64,000 bases of DNA from Henricia sp. BOLD:AAB3569 (lineage: Eukaryota > Echinodermata > Asteroidea > Spinulosida > Echinasteridae), in the NCBI GenBank assembly GCA_037783545.1, contig JBBELK010000397.1, forward strand, positions 248,001-312,000. The letters run 5' to 3'. Made by a program: the position numbers and the translations under genes. A model generated the notes under the pieces. That model searched no databases and was not told the DNA's origin. It saw only the letters and a list, made by a program, of their open reading frames with translations. Below are positions 58,601 to 64,000 of this stretch, in pieces. Positions within the stretch are counted from its first letter, which is position 1. Each line of letters starts with the position of its first letter.

Positions 58601-59556
58601 TCGTGAAAAACGAATAACAGCGTGGAGGAAAACATCTTTTGATTTGGAGCAATTCTGTTTTTGTAAATTGCAACCATATATAGCTTCACCTTTTTCCATC
58701 AATTTCGTTTCGAGTTGAAAATGGAGGATAGTTTTTCTTACTCTTCAGTTTCGGATATCCGATTTCCGAATGTGTAATCGGATAGAAAAAGTACAACAGT
58801 AAAAATAAAACCGAATGTATGTAAATTTTCAACACTAGTCTATAGCAGTCTGGTTTTCGGTTTGGTAAGAGAATGAATAACGTTACATTTTGGTGAGAGC
58901 TGATATACCATTTGGTACTAAATTTGTAAATTAATAACTTTGGTAGAAGGCTAAAGGCGATATGTGCTATGACTTGCTACGACCTTTGTTTGATCTGATT
59001 ACGATAATTCTACAGTTGCGGCGACATTAGCCGAGACTGGTACGACAAAATGCCAATATGCGCTCGACATGTACTCATGACGCAAGTTGTGGCGAGAAGG
59101 GGCGGGCGGGAATATCGTGCGGGGCCGGCCGGCCTTGCAGCGCATTTTACCTCCTCCATCTCGCAGTCGCGCGCACTTTTTTTCGGCGAGTTGCATCTCG
59201 TCGCATATCGTCACCATGAGCTTTATTATACTGATAGCTCAGTGATCGTCACTAAAATTGGCAAAGAATCACAGGGGGTTTGCGAAGAAACTAAAGCTTT
59301 ACAGCAAGCTAAAGGTCCGATCGCGAAACAACCATTACAATTACAAAGAGCTCAATCAACCATAGGCCAATCTGACGCCATGTCAACATTTCCTTTTCCC
59401 CAGATCCACTTCTTGATGTCCCTGTCAGCCAACCACACGTACCAGAAGGTGTTTGGCGGCAACGGCGGTAAATACGGCAGTGATTACCGGCGTGCTTACG
59501 GCGACTCCGATATGCCACTCCACGAGCCGCTACGGGACGAGAGTACGCGATTCTGA
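37677..59556 (+). CDS. GPM6/PLP-like (M6): M6/PLP-family neuronal membrane proteolipid, seven coding exons
   Basis: Four-pass membrane proteolipid of the PLP/DM20/M6 family, which in known animals acts in plasma-membrane organisation of neurons, glia and epithelia. Exons: 37677-37683 (only MG plus one base), 49587-49776, 51250-51409, 54870-55011, 57249-57337, 58371-58436, 59404-59556. Phases match, giving 807 nt and 268 aa, close to GPM6A (278). Residues 6-14 hold a cysteine cluster (CCDCALCRC) as in GPM6 (GCFECCIKC), likely palmitoylated. Predicted membrane segments are about 20-45, 69-93, 119-146 and 199-227. The large second outer loop has C152, C160, C186 and C194, expected to form disulfides, and an NTT glycosylation motif at 180-182. 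After the last segment, MSLSANHTYQKV matches the family motif MVLSANWAYVK. The tail is tyrosine-rich and hydrophilic. Tiny exon 1 plus a 12-kb intron 1 recalls the exon layout of vertebrate GPM6 genes. Confidence 0.93.
39085..39397. repeat. MITE with TTTGCAGGTAGTATACTTGT-type ends
   Basis: GTAGTATACTTGTTTGGTAA at the left is matched by TTACCAAACAAGTATAGCCTAC at the right, ending ACCTTTAAA. Related by its ends to the TTAAAGG(T/C)AGTGTACA families. M6 intron 1. Confidence 0.78.
40346..40505. repeat. MITE with GCAGCCGATTTCACGAAA ends
   Basis: GCAGCCGATTTCACGAAA at the left and TTTCGTGAAATCGGCTGC at the right; GCGCAACTT words are inverted inside. M6 intron 1. Confidence 0.92.
40520..40615 (+). 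repeat. tRNA-derived SINE with A and B boxes
   Basis: TAGCTCAGCGGGTAGAG (40531-40547) resembles an A box, and GGTTCGAATCC (40575-40585) a perfect B box. The T stem has a mismatch and the sequence continues into GGTTTTTCCCACATTG, as in SINEs. It starts 15 bases after the neighbouring MITE. Confidence 0.75.
41645..41736. repeat. Half copy of the element at 3909-4063
   Basis: AATAGAACCACAAAGCACCTACTCATGCATGACAC (shared in inverse with 3945-4000) is followed by CCCCCTGTCATGGCCGCCGT and GCTCTAT. M6 intron 1. Confidence 0.75.
41831..42085. repeat. Repeat with AGGGCGACA inverted ends
   Basis: TAGGGCGACA near 41831 and 41849 is inverted as TGTCGCCCTA near 42068; the body holds three near-copies of (A)GAACCATTTTTATTAGGTC. 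Confidence 0.65.
42886..43257. repeat. TTAA-bounded MITE family D, copy 2
   Basis: Begins TTAAAAGCCCATTGTATCAT and ends AAATGATACACAGGCCTTTAA. Matches 11756-12085 along most of its length. M6 intron 1. Confidence 0.9.
44200..44263 (+). repeat. Degenerate tRNA-like sequence
   Basis: GTAGCACAACCGGTAGAGCA (A-box-like) is followed 30 bases later by CCCGGGTTCAAATTTC (B-box-like). The acceptor stem is lost. Probably a SINE or tRNA relic. Confidence 0.55.
45333..45496 (+). CDS. Candidate alternative first coding exon of M6 (upstream)
   Basis: An open frame from ATG 45333 (MNRRHDDTHQSS...) runs to a strong donor, GCCG|GTAAGT, at 45496 in phase 1. That phase is the one needed to join M6 exon 2 at 49587. 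An upstream in-frame ATG lies at 45279. The segment has higher GC than the rest of intron 1. No homology is recognised, and the frame could be open by chance; a match in phase alone has a one-in-three chance. Confidence 0.27.
46530..46884 (+). CDS. Candidate alternative first coding exon of M6 (highly charged N-terminus)
   Basis: The open frame opens MFLAHRYF, with a second ATG at 46590 (MSRKDERDSDDS). It is rich in Arg, Lys, Glu and Asp (ENIRREIEKKREKRDDAARR), a composition typical of a real cytosolic segment rather than of AT-rich intron. A donor at 46884 (ACAG|GTTTAA) leaves phase 1, matching M6 exon 2 at 49587. Splicing there would put a long charged cytosolic extension in front of the cysteine cluster. 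Drosophila M6 is known to have isoforms with different termini. Alternatives: an independent small gene, since the frame also reaches a stop at 46904, or a chance frame. Confidence 0.4.
46990..47605. repeat. Large foldback element with about 160-bp arms and an internal tandem repeat
   Basis: AAACTCCTCAAAAAAGTTCG and TCATTGGAAAGCCCTGTTAT in the left arm are matched by their complements in the right arm (ATAACAGGGCTTTCCAATGA, TTTTTTTGAGGAGTTT). Between the arms, a unit of about 120 bp starting AAAAGTGCATTGACACATTC occurs twice. M6 intron 1, right after the candidate exon at 46530-46884. Confidence 0.92.
47661..47800. repeat. Second copy of the AGACCGTATC element
   Basis: Starts AGACCGTATCGAATAGCTGC, matching the inverted end of 20303-20446, and retains CATCTTGTAGGGCA and an inverted ACAAGATGACAGCT at the right, which lacks the last bases. 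Confidence 0.72.
47886..48320. repeat. MITE with GGGCTGCGTTCCA ends, rich in AACGTTGGCC
   Basis: GGGCTGCGTTCCACAGCGAA at the left and TTTGGAACGCAGCCC at the right. AACGTTGGCCAACA and related words repeat inside. M6 intron 1. Confidence 0.9.
48925..49064. repeat. TTAA-bounded near-perfect palindrome, copy 2
   Basis: TTAAAGGCACAGGCTCGTCA at the left and TGACGAGCCTGTGCCTTTAA at the right, pairing almost perfectly to the centre GCTTTTGC with about 65-bp arms. Same family as 1512-1654. It lies about 520 bases before M6 exon 2. Confidence 0.95.
49341..49364. repeat. AAT microsatellite
   Basis: About seven AAT units. Confidence 0.85.
50866..51215. repeat. 175-bp tandem duplication next to M6 exon 3
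   Basis: Two head-to-tail copies, 50866-51040 and 51041-51215, starting TCTGAGTCCAGAGCAGTATC, with only about two or three differences visible (for example GAAGCACATCC against AAAGCACTTCC). The second copy ends about 35 bases before the exon 3 acceptor. Confidence 0.95.
54035..54524. repeat. Family C element, copy 3
   Basis: TTAAAGATAGTAGGCCTATA at the left (with a small TAGGCCTA insertion), the GGGGCGAA tandem core, and GTTTACTGCCTTTAA at the right. M6 intron 3. Confidence 0.9.
55076..55146. repeat. Poly-G tract of about 70 bases
   Basis: Nearly pure G with a few T. It begins 65 bases after the M6 exon 4 donor, preceded by GCGGATCCAGAG (a fragment of the 31620-type element). Length is doubtful as assembled. 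The Gly- or Pro-rich frames across it are artefacts. Confidence 0.93.
55760..56182 (-). repeat. Three SINE copies in a row, all minus strand
   Basis: Three tRNA-derived units at about 55760-55850, 55905-56015 and 56072-56182. Each reads on the minus strand as an A box (GTTCAGTTGGTAGAG-like) followed by a B box; the middle one has a perfect-looking GGGTTCGACTCC. Each shares the flank ACAGTG(T/G)TA(C/T)AT next to CTCA and TTTTCC words. No unit folds into an intact tRNA. M6 intron 4. Confidence 0.75.
56197..56228. repeat. Poly-C tract
   Basis: About 32 bases of C with one T, at the edge of the SINE array. Confidence 0.9.
56828..57099. repeat. MITE with CTATATGGGTCATTCTATAA ends
   Basis: TATGGGTCATTCTATAAATT at the left and AATTTATAGAATGACCCATA at the right, followed inside by GGGGTCCA, TTTTCTGTCCCCGTTACA and their complements. 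M6 intron 4, 150 bases before exon 5. Confidence 0.93.
57715..57855. repeat. Degenerate tandem repeat containing ATGCAAAT octamers
   Basis: Units of the form GTGCCCAAAATC followed by ATGCAAAT recur about six times over 140 bases, at irregular 20-26-base spacing. ATGCAAAT is the consensus site for POU/Oct factors. M6 intron 5. Confidence 0.85.
58449..58586. repeat. 16-bp tandem repeat, CCGAATATCTCCAAAT
   Basis: About eight and a half units of CCGAATATCTC(C/G)AAAT begin 13 bases after the M6 exon 6 donor. The near-uniform units give open frames on both strands, which are artefacts. Confidence 0.95.
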
Positions 59557-61108
59557 ACCGATTAACGGGACGCACACAGAAGAGACCAACGGGGGATTGA
59601 CGTGGTTCGACCGGGGGACCAACGACGCCGAAGATCGGCACGGGTTTTACCGTGGTCACCGACTTGGTAAAGTATTCAGGGTAAAGATATAGAAAAGGCA
59701 AAGTGCAAGTTGTGATCGACCAGTTACAGTTTTGATTTTGAAAAAAAAAGTGTATGGAACTAATTTACGTTGAGGACGCGCTCTAATTAAATGTACAACC
59801 GTCAATTATTTTGTTCTTCTAAAAGGTAATGTCTCCCGACAAATTCGGATTTGCAAATCCTGGGGCAAGGATTTCGAAAAGAGCACTCTCGGACTTATTA
59901 GGCCAACTCGATAATTCGTTGAAATATAGCGACTGTGATGGTGGTTGTTGTATGAATTGGCGTCACTGCTGAAATATCGAAAACGAGGGTCTCATTGGCT
60001 TAGCATCCAAAACGAGGCTGTTATAGTGCTAATTAAAACTTTGTCAATGATACCGCCTTTTTATGGATTCACGGCTGCCTTTGAGGGATAATTAAGTTGA
60101 GGTTCTGAAGAATTTGTGGAAAAAGAAAAACTTAGAAGGGGGCTCTGTGATGTGTATTTTGAATGAAAAATTGTAAATGCGGGCGTCTGTTGTTACTGAA
60201 GGCATAGGTGTATGTTTGGTGCAGTGCGTTCATAGTAAGCACGTGATGTCCCCACTGTTTGGTCTCAATTTGTGGCATTTGAGGAAGAAATTGTGACAAA
60301 TGTGAACTTGTCACAATTTTGATCCCGTTATCCGTCGTGTGAAAAACACAAACGAGCTTTCAGTTTTACATTGTAGTAATGTATATGTTATGATGTAATA
60401 TGTAAAGTATGGATATTTACTGTGGAATACATGTATATTAGCCTTTTTCGTGTTTTGTGATAATAATTGTTGCATTTTTCTGGATAAAAAAAAATGCGTG
60501 GTGTGTATCGTGAACAACAAAGTGCCCTTTTTTGTACAAGATTTTGGGTAATCTTTCCCGGGTTTTCACATGCCCTTTTCAGCGTGCGTTTTCAAAAAAA
60601 GAACAGTTAGAAACTTCATATACATGTAACCGATTCGCATTTTACAAAACCAAAACTATTTAACATACATTCATTTGGTGTAAATGGTCATACTGTTTAT
60701 ATTCTCTGCTGTGCAATACCTTTGGGGTATTTCAGAGCTAGTCTTATAACCATGACTTTTTAGTATAAATAAAGTAGATTTTTATTTCAAAACTTTAGAC
60801 AACCCGTAGCCTACATTAGCACCTCTCACTATATCCAGTAATCCACCAACAAATTTTCACTCCGAACTTACCATATCATAGTTTGTAAAGACCGCCCATA
60901 GTTTGACAAAGTGAGGTTTTCGAACTCAGGGAGATTTTTTGGTACAAGAGTATACATGTAGTTCTCAAAAAAACGTTTTTCATCTGTGATTTTGGTGAGT
61001 TAGGCCTACTTGTTTCGCTAGGAGCATAGAAAAACTCCATTAAGACAGTACGCAATTCTACCCGCAAACCTTATTGGTTGAAGTGAGGCGCGTGTACTTC
61101 GCGCGCGT
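59557..61108. other. Probable M6 3' untranslated region and flank
   Basis: No reading frame of note. AT-rich sequence with an AATAAA at 60768. GTGACAA and TTGTCACAATT words near 60290-60320 form a short hairpin. Confidence 0.5.
60768..60773 (+). terminator. Possible proximal polyadenylation signal of M6
   Basis: AATAAA about 1.2 kb after the M6 stop codon, in a 3'-UTR-like AT-rich stretch. Further AATAAA words occur at 63038 and 63441 and could be distal sites. Which are used cannot be told from sequence. Confidence 0.4.
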
Positions 61109-61833
61109 TTAAAGGGGCTATGTCACGGTTTGCGCATGCGCAGCAAAACTTGAAAAAGAGTGGCTAACTTTTTCAAGTTTTGTCGCCAGGTTTCGCATAT
61201 CCTATTTAATCTTTGCCATCCCTTATAATTCTTTAGTAATTTTGGCAGTTGTGTACTTGTCGACGTCCAGGATGTCCTGATGCATTACTTTTTACTTGGA
61301 ATCGCACTGTTTGCCGTATTTTTAAGCCGCCAAACATCGACATCACCGTGTGTGCGGCCGTCGTTAAAAAGATACTTTTTTCATCCCTTCAAAAAACTCG
61401 ACAACACATGACAGAAACGGCATCGAATGATATGAATGACATGGTTGGATATAGCAATTTATTTAATCTTGTTTTCCATCGAAACTGACATGCTTATTTG
61501 GTCCTGACAGCAATTTCAAAGCATACCTTCTGTCCTTGGAAAGACAGTGGCCACCACCGCTGAACAATTTTTTTTTCCAAACATTGGTCGAGCAATCGCC
61601 AAATCGAACAAGAGTACGCACACGATGCACAATGTAGCTGAATTCTGCGTATTGTAAACACTCACAAACGAACACACTGCCCATGCGGCACGTGCCAAGT
61701 ACACGATGTACACAACTATAGCACACGCACCAATGGCGTTGTGTAACGAAATTGCACTACATTCATCTGAGCCCGCACGTATGTCAAAATATAAAAGAAT
61801 TTGGCGCATGCGCAAACCGTGACATAGCTTTAA
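61109..61833. repeat. TTAA-bounded element with GGCTATGTCACGGTTTGCGC ends
   Basis: TTAAAGGGGCTATGTCACGG at the left and CCGTGACATAGCTTTAA at the right, both extended by TTTGCGCATGCGC or its complement. About 725 bp. The 79- to 115-codon frames inside are not similar to any transposase I know. Confidence 0.9.
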
Positions 61834-63515
61834 TATGCAAGACATGCTCCTGAAATGCTTCAATTTGATTACGTCACACCTGCGACATTTTCATATAAAT
61901 AAAATTTACATAAATGTGTTTTTGTAATGTTTGAAAATTTTCTCTGCCCGTATTAGCTTCTCCTAACCATATTTAGTAAAAACAAAAAACTTGCTGATTA
62001 TGTGTTTCAATCAAGCGCGGAAATCGGGAAATTTAGGTTTTTACATACCTGTCAGCTACATGTACCATGGAGGTAGTACGTACTTTTCGTGACAACGTAG
62101 TGTGAGCATTTTGTAATTTAAACGTACAGTTAGTGTTGTTTATCAGTAGATACGAATTTCCGAGTCGTGAATTTTGGAAAAGAAAAATTAAGAATTGCCA
62201 CGCTCGTCAAAATGCGCTCCAAAAAACTGTAAATGATGCTTGTATGGCACTAGTAAACAGTAGTTGATAGTAGTGTACGTCATTAACTAAAATCAGCATT
62301 ATTATGATACAAAATCCGAGTTCTGTATTCAAATTGTTCAATCTGTAAGTCTAGTGCAATGATGGTGCTTTTGACGTATGTATATGTGAATGCACTTTTC
62401 TAAAAAACAATTGTTCTAAAAATGACTTTTTCATTGACTGGTAAAATAATTTTAAATTGAAGCAGAATTTGGCACAATTGGGATTCGAACCTGAACCATT
62501 GGTTTGCTGTGCTAGCACTACACGTACCAACTGAGCTACCTAACCTGGTATTGCCGTCGAAAAGATTTCTACCTTGGAGTAGGTGTAACCGAACCCGATA
62601 CCTCCAGTTTCCATCATAAATTCCCAATATTTTGGAATCGCATAACATTCCGCACAACAGATGACTTTATTGCACAAATGAGTTTCACCAGTGTTTTCTC
62701 TGCATAATTTCCTACTTCAATTGCTGCTATCCATTGCTGCTGTTTATCAATTTGAATTTTTGTTATTTTTTTTCTGTTTAGATAAATTGAAATTGTATTT
62801 TATGATTATTCGCAATTTTAGTGCACGTTGCATAAATCTTGTAATACAGAGAAAAATGTAGCTAAGTAACAATTGGAACCAGTGAAAATTGTAAAGTAAC
62901 TGCATTGGTTTAGCTGTACACAGTTTAAATTATGAGCAGTACAATTGGCCGTTGTATGTGTTTGCCAAACAAAATGGCGGTCATGCCACCAGTGCGAGCA
63001 CTGTGTCCGTTTTTCATCAATTATGGTCAGTTGGAAAAATAAAGTGTGACAAGGAAAAAAATCTTGCCATTTTTAACTGAGAGTTAATCACATGCTTTTG
63101 TATATTTGTTTGTGTATTTTACGTCATTACTTGTAAGAAATAACCCAAAAAGTAAAATAACCGGTGTCAGAATAAGACCACTTGATGCAAACGTCCTGTA
63201 ATTCTGTATATTTTATTTCATTATGTAAATTGCATAGCACACATGGCTGAAACAATGACCTTGTTTCGCCAGTTTTTATTTGAACTTTAAGCACAGCACT
63301 GCTTGTTTTATATTAAGTTGTGTTTATACTGTACATAGTAATTTTTGTTTGTTTGTTTTGCTATTTACACAAATAAATGTCAGAAGAGAAAAGGAACAAT
63401 TAAATGATTTCACTTGTGCTTGTATGTGAAGTGTAAACAAAATAAAGACAGACTCTGCAGATGAAAATTTCAATGTTTTCTTTGTGAATGGTAAATGGCT
63501 AAAATTGTATTTATA
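61834..63515. other. Distal flank of M6 without recognised genes
   Basis: AT-rich non-coding DNA. It contains the tRNA-like sequence at 62471-62550 and two AATAAA words (63038, 63441) that may end a long M6 transcript. Confidence 0.5.
62471..62550 (-). repeat. tRNA-like sequence, SINE or tRNA relic
   Basis: On the minus strand, AGGTAGCTCAGTTGGT (A box, 62526-62541) and AGGTTCGAATCCC (B box, 62479-62491) are well preserved and correctly ordered. The spacing is wider than in most tRNAs and the acceptor stem does not pair well, so an intact tRNA is not claimed. Confidence 0.6.
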
Positions 63516-63655
63516 TAATATTGGATGGCTTTGAGGGTGATATGAGAATATACCGCACGAGTCATGAAAATACCGAACGAGCCGAAGGCGAGTTCGGTAT
63601 TTTCATGACGAGTGCAGTATATTCTCATATCACCCGAAAAGACATCTAATATTAT
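63516..63655. repeat. Foldback hairpin element, about 60-bp arms
   Basis: ATAATATTGGATG and GGGTGATATGAGAATATAC in the left arm are matched by GTATATTCTCATATCACCC and CATCTAATATTAT in the right arm. The turn is GAGCCGAAGGCGAG, near 63580-63593. Similar design to 23529-23699. Confidence 0.92.
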
Positions 63656-64000
63656 TATTGTTATATAAAATGAAGCTTTGTTTTGAAAGATTTCCGCGAG
63701 ATTTTTGTCTGTTTGGTGTTGAAAACGTCAGTTTACAAATGCATGCGCTTTTGTTACTGTTGTACAGTATTTTTTGTTACTGTACTCTGGCGCGCATTGT
63801 ACAAGCCCGTATTACTTCAGCTACGAGCAATTCCTTCAAAATACACTAAAAAGTTGATGGTAAAAAAGCTAGGTTAAAGGTCAACTTTTTGTGCTATGGG
63901 TGTGGGGAGGGGGGGTGGTGTTCACTTCTATAAATAAACTGAAATGAACAATGAAAGGGGGGTGATTACTGTGAAAGAAAAGTTTAGCACTAACTTCAAT

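Noticed and set aside
58322..58689. Repeating RYSDLEIFGFGDI-type frames
   Set aside because: Translation of the 16-bp tandem array; the same open pattern appears in several frames.
61516..61863. 115-codon minus-strand frame
   Set aside because: Inside the TTAA-bounded repeat 61109-61833; no transposase signature such as a DDE triad context could be recognised.
62471..62550. Functional tRNA gene
   Set aside because: A and B boxes are good, but the acceptor and anticodon stems do not fold cleanly and no T-run terminator follows where expected; kept only as a tRNA-like repeat.

Overview
This is a gene-sparse, intron-rich, AT-leaning animal nuclear sequence. Four genes can be assembled exon by exon with consistent splice phases. 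They are mitochondrial cysteinyl-tRNA synthetase (CARS2, minus), an ING1/ING2-type inhibitor of growth protein (plus), the axonemal dynein assembly factor DNAAF6/PIH1D3 (minus) and an M6/PLP-family proteolipid (plus). A fifth gene (minus, about 516 residues) is not recognised. The cilia gene, the PLP/M6 gene, the many short inverted-repeat elements and the frequent TACATGTA and TAGGCCTA words suggest a marine invertebrate deuterostome. An echinoderm is my first guess, with a hemichordate or cephalochordate as alternatives; no species can be named from the sequence alone.

Layout: 1-1218, repeats downstream of CARS2. 1219-16110, CARS2 in 13 coding exons (636 aa), its introns filled with MITE-like and foldback repeats. 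16111-17644, a head-to-head intergenic region that is a probable shared promoter. 17645-18989, ING in two exons (302 aa). 20661-22690, the unrecognised coiled-coil gene. 25549-31299, DNAAF6 in six coding exons (194 aa). 31300-37676, repeat-rich intergenic DNA. 37677-59556, the M6 proteolipid in seven coding exons (268 aa), with a 12-kb first intron that holds two possible alternative first exons. 59557-64000, 3' UTR, repeats and a large hairpin.

The genes do not form one pathway: organellar translation, chromatin reading, dynein pre-assembly and a membrane proteolipid. Their order is the biological interest. CARS2 and ING1 are head-to-head neighbours in the human genome too. The human relatives of the other two also lie near each other or near an ING paralogue (DNAAF6 and PLP1 on Xq22; ING2 and GPM6A on distal 4q). 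The window therefore looks like a little-rearranged ancestral block.

Much of the rest is non-autonomous transposon debris: several families of TTAA-flanked elements with terminal inverted repeats, long foldbacks, tRNA-derived SINE copies, and G/C homopolymer or tandem tracts. Most short reading frames in the window come from these repeats. I saw no transposase, reverse transcriptase, CRISPR array or convincing intact tRNA gene.
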